Positions 15,092 to 22,300 of a DNA stretch of 25,735 nucleotides are shown piece after piece. The notes beneath the pieces are model-generated. The model was not told the DNA's origin. It made no database searches and was given only the letters and a program-made list of their open reading frames with translations. The position numbers and the translations under genes were made by a program. Position 1 is the first letter of the stretch; each line of letters opens with the position of its first letter. The stretch comes from Lachnospiraceae bacterium (lineage in GTDB: Bacteria; Bacillota_A; Clostridia; Lachnospirales; Lachnospiraceae): NCBI GenBank assembly GCA_016291475.1, contig JAEEXJ010000043.1, positions 1 through 25,735 of the forward strand, written 5' to 3'.

Positions 15092-15508
15092 ATGGAAGAA
15101 GTAAGAGATTATATACATACGGTTCAGTATTATGAGACCGATAAGATGGGAATAACCCACCACTCCAACTATATCAGATGGATGGAGGAAGCCAGGGTTG
15201 ATTTCCTGGCACAGATAGGATGGGATTACGCAAAGCTTGAAGAATCCGGAATAGTTTCTCCGGTATTGAACGTCACTTGTGATTTCAAACGTACCACCAC
15301 TTTTTCGGATAAGATAACCGTTAAAGCGTATGTCAAAGAATTCAACGGCGTTAAGCTTAAGTTTGCGTATGAAATGAAAAACGAAGAGGGAACAGTGGTC
15401 TTTACCGCAACTTCCCTGCATGCTTTTCTGAATAAAGAAGGAAGACCGGTGCGGATGAAGCAGGACTTCCCGGAGCTTTACGAAACAATAGAAAATCTGA
15501 TCGTGTGA
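15092..15508 (+). CDS. YbgC/FadM-type acyl-CoA thioesterase, 138 aa
   Basis: A single hot-dog-fold 4HBT domain. The family motif is intact: VQYYETDKMGITHHSNYIRW then MEEAR, with Asp17 as the likely catalytic residue and the His-x2-Tyr pattern behind it. The C-terminal strands read KRTTTFSDKITVKAYV and VFTATSLHAFLNKEG. The product would hydrolyse acyl-CoA thioesters; chain preference is not predictable, and 4-hydroxybenzoyl-CoA is only the family name. GAGGGAGAA at 15074-15082 overlaps the previous stop, supporting ATG 15092 and coupling to the LUD gene. It ends immediately before a strong inverted repeat. Confidence 0.92.
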   Translation: MEEVRDYIHTVQYYETDKMGITHHSNYIRWMEEARVDFLAQIGWDYAKLEESGIVSPVLNVTCDFKRTTTFSDKITVKAYVKEFNGVKLKFAYEMKNEEGTVVFTATSLHAFLNKEGRPVRMKQDFPELYETIENLIV

Positions 15509-15509
15509 C

Positions 15510-15555
15510 GAGTCAGTGGGGAGTCAGAAAGAACCGTCCCCACTGACTCTCTTTT
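15510..15555 (+). terminator. Hairpin terminator, REP-like
   Basis: GAGTCAGTGGGG (15510-15521) pairs perfectly with CCCCACTGACTC (15538-15549), followed by TCTTTT. Read on the minus strand the element contains GGGGACGGTTCTTTCTGACT, resembling a repeat I recall as dispersed in many bacterial genomes. Confidence 0.7.
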
Positions 15556-15612
15556 GGTTTACATAACACTATGAAAAACGGCATACTTAACGCTCTAAAA
15601 AGCTTTATTTTA

Positions 15613-15641
15613 TTGACTTAAAACCCCCGACAAATTATTAT
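15613..15641 (+). promoter_or_regulatory. Sigma-A promoter of fba
   Basis: TTGACT (15613-15618) and TATTAT (15636-15641) are 17 bases apart, each one base from consensus. Transcription should start near 15648, giving a leader of about 48 bases with AAGGAGG at 15680-15686. Confidence 0.75.
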
Positions 15642-15695
15642 TGATTTATGCGAGTCTTTTCGTAAACCCATACATTTTTAAGGAGGTTTTTCGTT

Positions 15696-16664
15696 ATGGC
15701 ATTGGTAACAACCAAAGAGATGTTTAAGAAAGCTTATGACGGCGGATATGCAGTCGGTGCTTTCAACGTCAACAACATGGAGATCGTACAGGGTATCACC
15801 GAGGCTGCAGGAGAGCTTGAGAGCCCTGTTATCCTTCAGGTTTCCAAGGGAGCTAGAGCTTATGCTAACCACACCTATCTTGTAAAGATGGTTGAGGCAG
15901 CTGTTCAGGAGAATCCTCAGATTCCCATCGCTCTTCACCTTGATCACGGCGATACTTTTGAGCTTTGCAAGTCCTGTATCGACGGCGGTTTCACTTCCGT
16001 TATGATCGACGCTTCCTCCAAGTCTTTCGAAGACAACATCGCTCTTACCAAGCAGGTAGTTGAGTATGCTCACGATCACGGCGTAGTAGTTGAGGCTGAG
16101 CTCGGAACTCTTGCAGGTATCGAGGATGAAGTACAGGTTGAGGCAGGTAAGGAAGCTTATACCAGACCCGAAGAAGTTGAAGAGTTCGTAGACAGAACCG
16201 GATGTGACTCCCTTGCTATTGCTATCGGAACCAGCCACGGCGCTTATAAATTCACTGCTGCTCAGTGCACCAGAAATGCTGACGGCATCCTTGTTCCCCC
16301 TCCGCTTCGTTTCGACGTTCTCGAGGAGTGCATCAAGAGACTTCCCGGATTCCCTATCGTTCTTCACGGATCATCTTCAGTTCCTCAGGAATTCGTTAAG
16401 ATGGTTAATGAGTACGGCGGAAACATGCCTGATGCTATCGGTATCCCCGAAGATCAGCTTCGTGAGGCTGCTAAGCTCGCTGTATGTAAGATCAATATCG
16501 ACTCCGATATCCGTCTTGCTATGACCGCTACCATCCGTAAGTATTTCGTAGAGCATCCCGATCACTTCGATCCTCGTCAGTATCTCAAGCCCGCTCGTCA
16601 GGCAGTTAAGGATATGGTTGCTCACAAGATCGTTAACGTTCTCGGATCCGATCACAAGATCTGA
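15696..16664 (+). CDS. fba: Class II fructose-bisphosphate aldolase
   Basis: Cleaves fructose-1,6-bisphosphate into dihydroxyacetone phosphate and glyceraldehyde-3-phosphate in glycolysis, and runs backwards in gluconeogenesis; cytosolic and zinc-dependent. The 322-residue protein has the family pattern: NVNNMEIVQGI near the start, ALHLDHGD with catalytic Asp83 and zinc ligand His84, VVEAELGTLAG with Glu135, GTSHGAYKF with His181, and IVLHGSSSVP with His224. KINIDSDIRLA near the C-terminus binds phosphate. Codon choice is strongly biased (CTT, GCT, ATC, TAT), as in highly expressed genes and unlike neighbours. It has its own strong promoter, a strong ribosome site ten bases from ATG 15696 and its own terminator, so it is a single-gene unit. 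Confidence 0.97.
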   Translation: MALVTTKEMFKKAYDGGYAVGAFNVNNMEIVQGITEAAGELESPVILQVSKGARAYANHTYLVKMVEAAVQENPQIPIALHLDHGDTFELCKSCIDGGFTSVMIDASSKSFEDNIALTKQVVEYAHDHGVVVEAELGTLAGIEDEVQVEAGKEAYTRPEEVEEFVDRTGCDSLAIAIGTSHGAYKFTAAQCTRNADGILVPPPLRFDVLEECIKRLPGFPIVLHGSSSVPQEFVKMVNEYGGNMPDAIGIPEDQLREAAKLAVCKINIDSDIRLAMTATIRKYFVEHPDHFDPRQYLKPARQAVKDMVAHKIVNVLGSDHKI

Positions 16665-16681
16665 TATCTTATGTAGAACCG

Positions 16682-16717
16682 ATGAGTCAGGGAGAGGCGT
16701 CTCCCTGACTCATTTTA
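16682..16717 (+). terminator. Rho-independent terminator of fba
   Basis: ATGAGTCAGGGAGA (16682-16695) and TCTCCCTGACTCAT (16700-16713) form a perfect 14-bp stem with the loop GGCG, followed by a short T run. The stem shares GAGTCAG with the hairpin upstream of fba. Confidence 0.88.
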
Positions 16718-16732
16718 TGTACGGAGGAATAT

Positions 16733-16963
16733 ATGAATTCTATTTTGATCAAGGATACCACCCGCGAAGAAAGAGAGCAGATAGTTGCTGAGTCCATCGG
16801 TAACATAAGCGGAAGCTGTGACGGATGCATGGCAGGGCTTGCGGAGATGTATCAGGATTATATCGACGGTAAAAAAGAGATTCGTGATATTAACATGGAA
16901 TTCAGGGCACAGTATGAATCGGGGATAGAAGCTCCGGAAAGAAACGGCTGCGGGTACATGTGA
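16733..16963 (+). CDS. Small Cys-containing protein, paralogue 3 (76 aa)
   Basis: This is closely related to the gene at 1885: SILIKDTTREEREQIV against SILIKDTTKEEREVIV, and YQDYIDGKKEIRDINMEF against YQDYIDGKREIREINAEY. The middle has only one CxxC pair (SCDGCMAG), with a third Cys near the C-terminus (NGCGYM). CGGAGGA just after 16720 supports ATG 16733. It lies 15 bases beyond the fba terminator with no room for a normal promoter, so it needs read-through or a promoter inside fba. Its stop overlaps the start of the next gene (TGATG), linking it to the U32-like protein. Function unknown. Confidence 0.8.
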   Translation: MNSILIKDTTREEREQIVAESIGNISGSCDGCMAGLAEMYQDYIDGKKEIRDINMEFRAQYESGIEAPERNGCGYM

Positions 16964-17856
16964 TGAAGATTTACTACCATCTTCCCGGATTATTTGAATT
17001 CTATGAATTCTATAAAGTATTCCTGCCTCTTTTTAATGAGCATCGGGAATACTTCTATGAGTGGTGCGAGATAGGATCGATCTACGGAGCACCTGCGGAT
17101 TGTATCTGGGGCGGCGGAAGAGTGGGATTCGGTGAAGCGGATCCCGTTAAAGTCAGGGAACTCATGAGTGAATATGATATCTCCTCTCGTCTGACTTTTA
17201 GCAATTCACTTATCACAAAGGATCATCTCAGCGATAAGAAATGCAATAAGATCTGTTCTCTTTTTGAAACAAGCGGTAAAGTTCAAAACGGTGTGATCAT
17301 TTATTCGGATCTTTTGCTTGATCACATTCGTCATAGATTTCCAAATTATTATTTTGTATCTTCTACCACAAAGGTGATAACGGATTTCGACCGGTTTGAA
17401 GATGAACTGGACAGGCCGGAATATAAATATGTTGTTCCGGATTTCAGGCTGAATAAGAAACTGGACAGACTGAATGCCTTGACCGACTCTCAGAAAGCAA
17501 AGGTAGAGTTTCTGTGTAATGAATGTTGCGGTATAGGATGTGGTGACAGGAAAAGCTGTTATGAGAACGTAAGCAGGAAGAGCCTCGGAGAAGATTGCGA
17601 AGATCATATCTGTACTTCGCCTTTAGCTTCGAGAGGATACAGGTTTTCCGATGCGATGGAAAATCCTTCTTTTATCGGAACGGACGATATCAGGAAGGTT
17701 TACGCTCCAAGCGGTTTCAGGCATTTTAAGATAGAGGGCAGGAGCCTCGGAAGCGCGGTAATCCTGGAAATGCTGATTTATTACATGACAAAACCCGAAT
17801 ACAGGCTTAAAGTAAGAGAAGAGATATATTTAGACAGTAATCTGGATCTGTTTTGA
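16963..17856 (+). CDS. Cys-rich protein with U32 peptidase-like features, 297 aa
   Basis: No certain family. The C-terminal GFRHFKIEGR (251-260) is very like the F-K-I-E-G-R signature of peptidase family U32 and related tRNA/ubiquinone hydroxylation proteins. SSTTKVITDFDRF and YVVPDFRLNKKL also resemble the barrel strands of that family. A cysteine group, Cys185, 188, 189, 193 and 199 in FLCNECCGIGCGDRKSC, plus Cys212 and Cys217, could hold an Fe-S cluster, as U32-type UbiU/UbiV do. I infer a diverged U32-like, cluster-binding protein; proteolysis is not implied. ATG 16963 overlaps the Cys-rich paralogue's stop by one base (a GTG at 16960 is possible). The gene next downstream starts 11 bases after its stop. 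Confidence 0.7.
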   Translation: MKIYYHLPGLFEFYEFYKVFLPLFNEHREYFYEWCEIGSIYGAPADCIWGGGRVGFGEADPVKVRELMSEYDISSRLTFSNSLITKDHLSDKKCNKICSLFETSGKVQNGVIIYSDLLLDHIRHRFPNYYFVSSTTKVITDFDRFEDELDRPEYKYVVPDFRLNKKLDRLNALTDSQKAKVEFLCNECCGIGCGDRKSCYENVSRKSLGEDCEDHICTSPLASRGYRFSDAMENPSFIGTDDIRKVYAPSGFRHFKIEGRSLGSAVILEMLIYYMTKPEYRLKVREEIYLDSNLDLF

Positions 17857-17867
17857 AAAGGATTAAT

Positions 17868-19604
17868 ATGCGAAGCGGAGAAAAAATTGCAAAATTCATA
17901 TATTCTGCAGGCGGATACGTGGTGTTTGCTTTTACTGCGGTCATCGCAACATGGCTGTTTTATCTCAGTTCTTCCGTTACTGCAATAATGGCTTATGAAG
18001 ATGAGCATGTTTTCTTTATTAAGGATGTGGGACCCGGAATGATCATAGGCATTCTGATCCTGCTTTTTCTTTTTGCTGCGATATATAAGAAACGAAGGAA
18101 GTTTTGGGAGAACCCGGCAAGATGCGAGCGTATTCTCAGAAACATCTGCATTATTTTAACCATTGCATTTGCGGCTGTGGGATGCTTCATCGTTAAAACT
18201 ACGCATCTGCTTCCCATATATGATCAATACAAAGTCTTCCTTGTGGCACGGGATTTTCTTGAGGGGAATTTTACGGAGTGGCAGGCCGGACAGTACATGG
18301 ACATGTTTCCTTTCCAGAACGGAATGGTACTTCTCATGATTCCCTTTGCATTGCTGGGAGATGAGGGAGTTTTCATATTTCAGTACGTAAATGTCTTTGT
18401 ACTTATCGTTGTAAACATCGGACTTGCAAAGGTAGCAAAGGAATATTTCGGAAAAAGTATGGGATATGCCACATATATCGCCGCGACTCTTTCTCTCCAG
18501 ATGTGGGGACAGATCACATTTGTCTACGGGTTCTTATGGCAGATTGCATTCGGCATTTGGGGGATCTATAAACTGATACGTTTCCATAAGTCGGGCAGGA
18601 GATCCGATGCGGCCATGGCCATTATCTTCCTTGCTTTGGGACCTGTGTTTAAATACAACGGTGTGCTCATTGTTATTGCGGCTGCACTGATGCTCTTTGT
18701 AAGAATGCTTTACAGAAAAGAAGGAAGGTTAAGGAATCTTACTGTTTTGATCCTCCTTGTTATATGTACATATGCCACTCTCGGAGGAATCAGAGCATAC
18801 TTCAATCACACAACGGGAGCCCGTCCGGATGCCGGAATAGGAATGAAGGGTTATGTAGCTTTGGGAATATCCGAAAGTTCTGTTGCTCCCGGATGGTTCA
18901 ACGATATCAATACATCCGTATACAAGGAATATGCGGAGGATCTTTCGAGAGTAGAAGAAAGGTACGGGGAGATCATAGAAGAACGTCTTGGCGTATTTTC
19001 TGACGATCAGGAGTACTGCGTGAGATTTTTTTCAAGAAAGATCGCATCCATGTGGACAGAGCCTGCTATGCAGTGCTTTACAAATACCAGTATCAGAAAT
19101 CTTTACGGGACTCTTTCATATACCTGGAAAGATATCCTGTATAACGGCGGGGTGGTAAACACCGCTCTGTACATCATTCTGGATATCGCACAGTCATGTC
19201 TCTATTTCGGATTGATGCTCAGACTTTTCTGGCTGTGGAAGAAAAAGAAAATCCGCGCATGTCTTGAAGAGGGAGATTTGTTTGTTATATTCCTGGGCGG
19301 ATTCATATATCATCTGATCTTCGAAGCAAAATGTCATTATGTACTTCCGTATTTCATCGCGATCTTTCCCTACGCACTTAAAGGGTACACAGAGACGATC
19401 ACTGAGATCGCATCTTACGGGATTAAAAAAAGTCGCAGTCTTCGTTTTGTGCTTGCAGCTTTGATCATCGGAGCTTTTATCTATATCGTGCCTTCCAAAT
19501 TTCTTGATAACACCTTACGTCTCGGAACAGCGACGAGTGATTATCTGTGGTATCTGCAAAATGAACTTGAATGGAAAAATCCCGATTACAAAAAATGGGG
19601 ATAA
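17868..19604 (+). CDS. Polytopic GT-C-like glycosyltransferase membrane protein, 578 aa
   Basis: An integral membrane protein with roughly ten or more hydrophobic segments. It opens with a signal-anchor-like helix (AGGYVVFAFTAVIATWLFYL), then a Gly/Ile-rich helix (GMIIGILILLFLFAAIY). The loop HLLPIYDQYKVFLVARDFLEG, with an acidic residue after the second or third helix, and the following FPFQNGMVLLMIPFALLG are what GT-C enzymes (PMT/ArnT-like, using lipid-linked sugars) show; the assignment is by overall pattern only. A hydrophilic domain of about 120 residues (NHTTGARPDAG onward) precedes the last helices. AAAAGGA at 17856-17862 favours ATG 17868 over the TTG at 17853. It may glycosylate a cell-surface polymer or protein. 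A terminator follows closely. Confidence 0.75.
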   Translation: MRSGEKIAKFIYSAGGYVVFAFTAVIATWLFYLSSSVTAIMAYEDEHVFFIKDVGPGMIIGILILLFLFAAIYKKRRKFWENPARCERILRNICIILTIAFAAVGCFIVKTTHLLPIYDQYKVFLVARDFLEGNFTEWQAGQYMDMFPFQNGMVLLMIPFALLGDEGVFIFQYVNVFVLIVVNIGLAKVAKEYFGKSMGYATYIAATLSLQMWGQITFVYGFLWQIAFGIWGIYKLIRFHKSGRRSDAAMAIIFLALGPVFKYNGVLIVIAAALMLFVRMLYRKEGRLRNLTVLILLVICTYATLGGIRAYFNHTTGARPDAGIGMKGYVALGISESSVAPGWFNDINTSVYKEYAEDLSRVEERYGEIIEERLGVFSDDQEYCVRFFSRKIASMWTEPAMQCFTNTSIRNLYGTLSYTWKDILYNGGVVNTALYIILDIAQSCLYFGLMLRLFWLWKKKKIRACLEEGDLFVIFLGGFIYHLIFEAKCHYVLPYFIAIFPYALKGYTETITEIASYGIKKSRSLRFVLAALIIGAFIYIVPSKFLDNTLRLGTATSDYLWYLQNELEWKNPDYKKWG

Positions 19605-19621
19605 AGATTGAGATTATTAGT

Positions 19622-19650
19622 GCCGGCAGGTTTACCTGCCGGCTTTTTTT
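19622..19650 (+). terminator. Rho-independent terminator after the membrane protein gene
   Basis: GCCGGCAGG (19622-19630), loop TTTA, and CCTGCCGGC (19635-19643) form a GC-rich 9-bp stem followed by seven T residues. A textbook terminator. Confidence 0.93.
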
Positions 19651-19654
19651 ATAT

Positions 19655-19723
19655 GTTATAACCCGAAACTATAGCAGGTTATAGTAAGACTGAATTAGAC
19701 GGTGCTATGCGGTTGTGATAACC
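19655..19723. promoter_or_regulatory. Possible operator repeats upstream of the DUF4418-ABC genes
   Basis: Three copies of a GGTTAT-type box occur in 70 bases: GTTATAACC at 19655-19663, GGTTATAG at 19677-19684 and TGATAACC (inverted) at 19716-19723. The first copy includes the palindrome GTTATAAC. No convincing sigma-A promoter was found in this gap (19651-19760); regulator binding is inferred. Confidence 0.3.
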
Positions 19724-19760
19724 TTCGTTCAAGTAATTAAAGAAAAAGGAGTTAAACATT

Positions 19761-20180
19761 ATGAAAAATAAATTTAAAATTACTGCAACCGATTTGATCT
19801 TATTATTTCTTTCAGGCTTATTCCTGATCCTTCTTTTCACTGTATTTACACCCTGCGGTCCAAAGGATGACGGCAGTTTTATGAGGTGCCAATGGGCATG
19901 GAGAGCGAATGTCTCATTGGCGTTTAATTTATTATTCCTGAGTCTGGTTCATGTACTTACATCCAAAGCACAGGTGAAGGCAGGATTGTCCGTGGGAATT
20001 GCAGGTATCTCTGTAACAAGTTTTCTTATACCTGAGAAGATAATCGGTCTTTGCATGATGGATACAATGAGATGCCATACACATACAAAGGGCGGTGTTT
20101 ATGTTTTTTCGATTCTCATCCTTATAGCTGCAGTTATTGACCTGGTTCTTGGTATTAACAAAGAGCGCAACAATAAATAA
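19761..20180 (+). CDS. DUF4418 family membrane protein, 139 aa
   Basis: A four-helix membrane protein of the DUF4418 family. Diagnostic features are FTPCGPKDDGSFMRCQWAW after the first helix and CMMDTMRCHTHTKGG before the last. Four conserved cysteines on one side of the membrane, plus the His residues, suggest metal or redox binding, but no function has been established that I know of. Hydrophobic segments lie at about residues 12-30, 48-66, 73-91 and 110-130. GGAG of AAAAAGGAG precedes ATG 19761. In related genomes this family commonly sits directly before an FtsX-type permease and an ABC ATPase, as here, so it is probably an accessory subunit. Confidence 0.9.
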   Translation: MKNKFKITATDLILLFLSGLFLILLFTVFTPCGPKDDGSFMRCQWAWRANVSLAFNLLFLSLVHVLTSKAQVKAGLSVGIAGISVTSFLIPEKIIGLCMMDTMRCHTHTKGGVYVFSILILIAAVIDLVLGINKERNNK

Positions 20181-20198
20181 AAATTATCCGATTAAACC

Positions 20199-21404
20199 AT
20201 GAAATTCAGTACCGATCTTGCGATCAAAAATATAAAAGGACATTCTGCACGAAGCGCAGCCCTTATCATTCTGGCCGGACTCTTATCCGCTTCCGTATTC
20301 GGCGGTTCACTTATCGTGAAAAGTTTGAAGAACGGATTACGCAGTTACGAACAGAGACTCGGGGCAGATATTATAGTTGCTTCCGATGATGCCATAGACA
20401 GCGGAAAATATGAATCAATACTTCTTCAGGGAGTGCCGGGATATTTTTACGTGGATGATTCCATTCTGGATGAGATAAGAGGCATTGAAGGAGTCGAAGC
20501 GGTTACACCTCAGTTTTTTCTTTCTTCCGCTTCTTCCGGATGCTGCGACACTTTGGTTCAGATCGTCGGTTTTGATCCCGAAACAGACTTTGCCGTAAAA
20601 CCATGGATAAGCGAAAGTTATGGCGGTTCGGTTAATGACGGTGATGTTATAGTCGGATGCAATATAAATATTCCGGACAGTAACAGATACAAATTCTACA
20701 ATGTCGATTGTAATGTTGTGGCCAAACTGGAAAAAACCGGGACCGGCCTTGACAGCGCGGTGTATGCCAACATGGATACCATAAAACTAATGATGGAAAG
20801 TTCCGAGCAGATCGGTTTCGGATATTTTGATGAGATAGGTCCCGAACACGCTGTATCATCTGTCCTCGTCAATGTAAAAGACGGATACAGCGTTACGGAT
20901 GTTCAAAGAAATATTAACCTTGGAATAGAAGGAGTTAAAGCAGTTTCTTCAAAGGACATGGTATCCGGTATTTCTGACGGTCTGGGAGCAATATCTAAAG
21001 TAATCGGAGTGCTGGTAGTGATAATCTGGTTTCTTTCTTTTACCATCCTTACGGTTGCATTCGGGATGATAGTAAATGAAAGAGTGAAGGAACTTGCGGT
21101 GCTGCGGATATCCGGTGCAAGTAAAAAGATGCTTTCCGGAATACTTATAAGTGAATCAATCATGCTGAGTCTTATCGGAGGGTTTGCGGGAAATGCACTT
21201 ACCGCTCTTATCTATTATCCGTTTTCCGACTCACTTAAATTATCACTCAAACTTCCGGTCCTTCTTCCAAACCCTTTATACATGGTCTTTATATTTGCTG
21301 CATCACTTCTTACATCACTTATCGTATGTGGTGTTACATCCGCGGTATGCGGATACAGGATTACCGGTAAAGATACCGGATTGTTATTCAGAGACGGAGC
21401 ATGA
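20199..21404 (+). CDS. FtsX/MacB-type ABC transporter permease, 401 aa
   Basis: The topology is one N-terminal membrane helix (AALIILAGLLSASVFGGSLIV), a large extracytoplasmic domain of about 220 residues (residues 45-260), and three C-terminal helices (VIGVLVVIIWFLSFTILTVA, the SESIMLSLIGGFAGN region, and VFIFAASLLTSLIVCGV). This is the FtsX/MacB permease fold. The segment NERVKELAVLRISGASKKML between helices two and three is the signature coupling loop to the ATPase. Family members export peptides, lipids or drive cell-wall enzymes by mechanotransmission rather than importing nutrients. The Cys pair SGCCD in the external domain is unusual. It starts 18 bases after the DUF4418 gene, and the ATPase follows at once. 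Confidence 0.92.
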   Translation: MKFSTDLAIKNIKGHSARSAALIILAGLLSASVFGGSLIVKSLKNGLRSYEQRLGADIIVASDDAIDSGKYESILLQGVPGYFYVDDSILDEIRGIEGVEAVTPQFFLSSASSGCCDTLVQIVGFDPETDFAVKPWISESYGGSVNDGDVIVGCNINIPDSNRYKFYNVDCNVVAKLEKTGTGLDSAVYANMDTIKLMMESSEQIGFGYFDEIGPEHAVSSVLVNVKDGYSVTDVQRNINLGIEGVKAVSSKDMVSGISDGLGAISKVIGVLVVIIWFLSFTILTVAFGMIVNERVKELAVLRISGASKKMLSGILISESIMLSLIGGFAGNALTALIYYPFSDSLKLSLKLPVLLPNPLYMVFIFAASLLTSLIVCGVTSAVCGYRITGKDTGLLFRDGA

Positions 21405-21405
21405 T

Positions 21406-22065
21406 ATGAAACTGATCGCTGATAAAGTCGGATATAAATATTACAGGAAAAACAAAAAGCTTTTATTCGAACTAAAAGAAACTGTATTAAAACCGGAAGA
21501 AGGAAAACTCACCGAGATAGTCGGTCATTCGGGAAGCGGGAAAAGTACACTTTTAAATATTTGTGCGGGGCTTCTGACGCCGGATACCGGGAGACTATAT
21601 GTCGGTGATGCGGATCTGTACAGTATGTCCGATGAAGAAAGAAGCAGATTCAGGAATGCACATATCGGTATTATCCCTCAGGGACAATCTGTTCTGAAAC
21701 ATCTGACGGTTATTGAAAACATCTTATTACCCATCTCAATGTATCATGATAATCCGCCCAAAGAACTTTTAAATGAGCTGATAGAAAACTTCGGCCTAAA
21801 GAATCTGAAAGATGAGCAGGCGGGAGGTTTGTCCGGCGGTGAAATGAGAAGAGTCGCTATTGCAAGGGCACTTATTGGTGAACCGGAGATAATCCTTGCG
21901 GATGAACCTACGGGAGACCTTGATGCCGATAACAGAAAACTGGTTATGTCCGTACTCAGAAAAATTGCTGATGAAGGACGCCTTGTGCTGATGGTTACCC
22001 ATGACAGGGAAGCGGAAAGCTACGCGGATACAATCCTCAAAATGGATGGCGGAGTGCTGGTATAA
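21406..22065 (+). CDS. ABC transporter ATP-binding protein, 219 aa
   Basis: The ATPase partner of the upstream permease. It has all nucleotide-binding motifs: Walker A GHSGSGKST, Q-loop IIPQGQSVL, signature LSGGE, Walker B IILADEPTGDLDAD with catalytic Glu, and H-loop VTHDRE. The length and the MacB/LolD-like pattern LADEPTGDLD suit an exporter-type or mechanotransmission ATPase. GGAG at 21396-21399 and ATG 21406, one base after the permease stop, set the start; the long upstream in-frame extension to 21184 lies inside the permease gene and is not real. The transported substrate is unknown. Confidence 0.95.
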   Translation: MKLIADKVGYKYYRKNKKLLFELKETVLKPEEGKLTEIVGHSGSGKSTLLNICAGLLTPDTGRLYVGDADLYSMSDEERSRFRNAHIGIIPQGQSVLKHLTVIENILLPISMYHDNPPKELLNELIENFGLKNLKDEQAGGLSGGEMRRVAIARALIGEPEIILADEPTGDLDADNRKLVMSVLRKIADEGRLVLMVTHDREAESYADTILKMDGGVLV

Positions 22066-22187
22066 AGAAAATCTATAACGGGCAATAGACAAGAGGTATT
22101 GGTCAGCGCATTCATAACATGATAACTTATCAAACATGTTAAGCATCATTTATTTGATGAGCAGATAAAAGACAGAAGGATAAAAAT

Positions 22188-22250
22188 ATGATCCATTATA
22201 AAAAGTCATCGGGAGGCCCTCCATTCTGTAGATGTTTGGGAATCTCTTGA
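22188..22250 (+). CDS. 20-codon leader ORF with two Cys codons upstream of the desulfinase-like gene
   Basis: A 20-residue peptide beginning MIHYKKSS and ending in PPFCRCLGIS, then TGA. GAAGGA at 22175-22180, seven bases before ATG 22188, is a good ribosome site, which few chance ORFs of this size have. Cys codons (TGT) are at codons 14 and 16. The codons for Pro11-Pro12 through Cys14 are complementary to the ribosome site of the next gene. The gap 22066-22300 otherwise holds only a palindrome, TGATAACTTATCA at 22120-22132, with no coding gene. The peptide is probably regulatory rather than functional. It is inferred from sequence only. Confidence 0.6.
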   Translation: MIHYKKSSGGPPFCRCLGIS

Positions 22251-22292
22251 ACATATAACAGAAAACATTTAGATGATCATACAGATCGGAGG
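22218..22292 (+). promoter_or_regulatory. Predicted hairpin hiding the ribosome-binding site of the desulfinase-like gene
   Basis: CCTCCATTCTGTA (22218-22230, inside the leader ORF) can pair with TACAGATCGGAGG (22280-22292). Eleven of 13 positions match, in blocks of five and six pairs split by a 2x2 internal loop; the right arm ends with the GGAGG of the downstream ribosome site. Translation or stalling at Cys14 (22227-22229) would cover the left arm and free that site. This is a translation-attenuator design; pairing was done by eye. Confidence 0.5.
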
Positions 22293-22300
22293 ATATAAAA

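Noticed and set aside
15678..16367. 229-codon minus-strand frame across fba
   Set aside because: Antisense to a highly conserved, codon-biased aldolase gene; Ser/Leu-rich translation typical of a shadow frame.
21184..21405. 74-residue N-terminal extension of the ABC ATPase
   Set aside because: It is inside the permease coding region in another frame; the ribosome site at 21396 and Walker domain order place the start at 21406.
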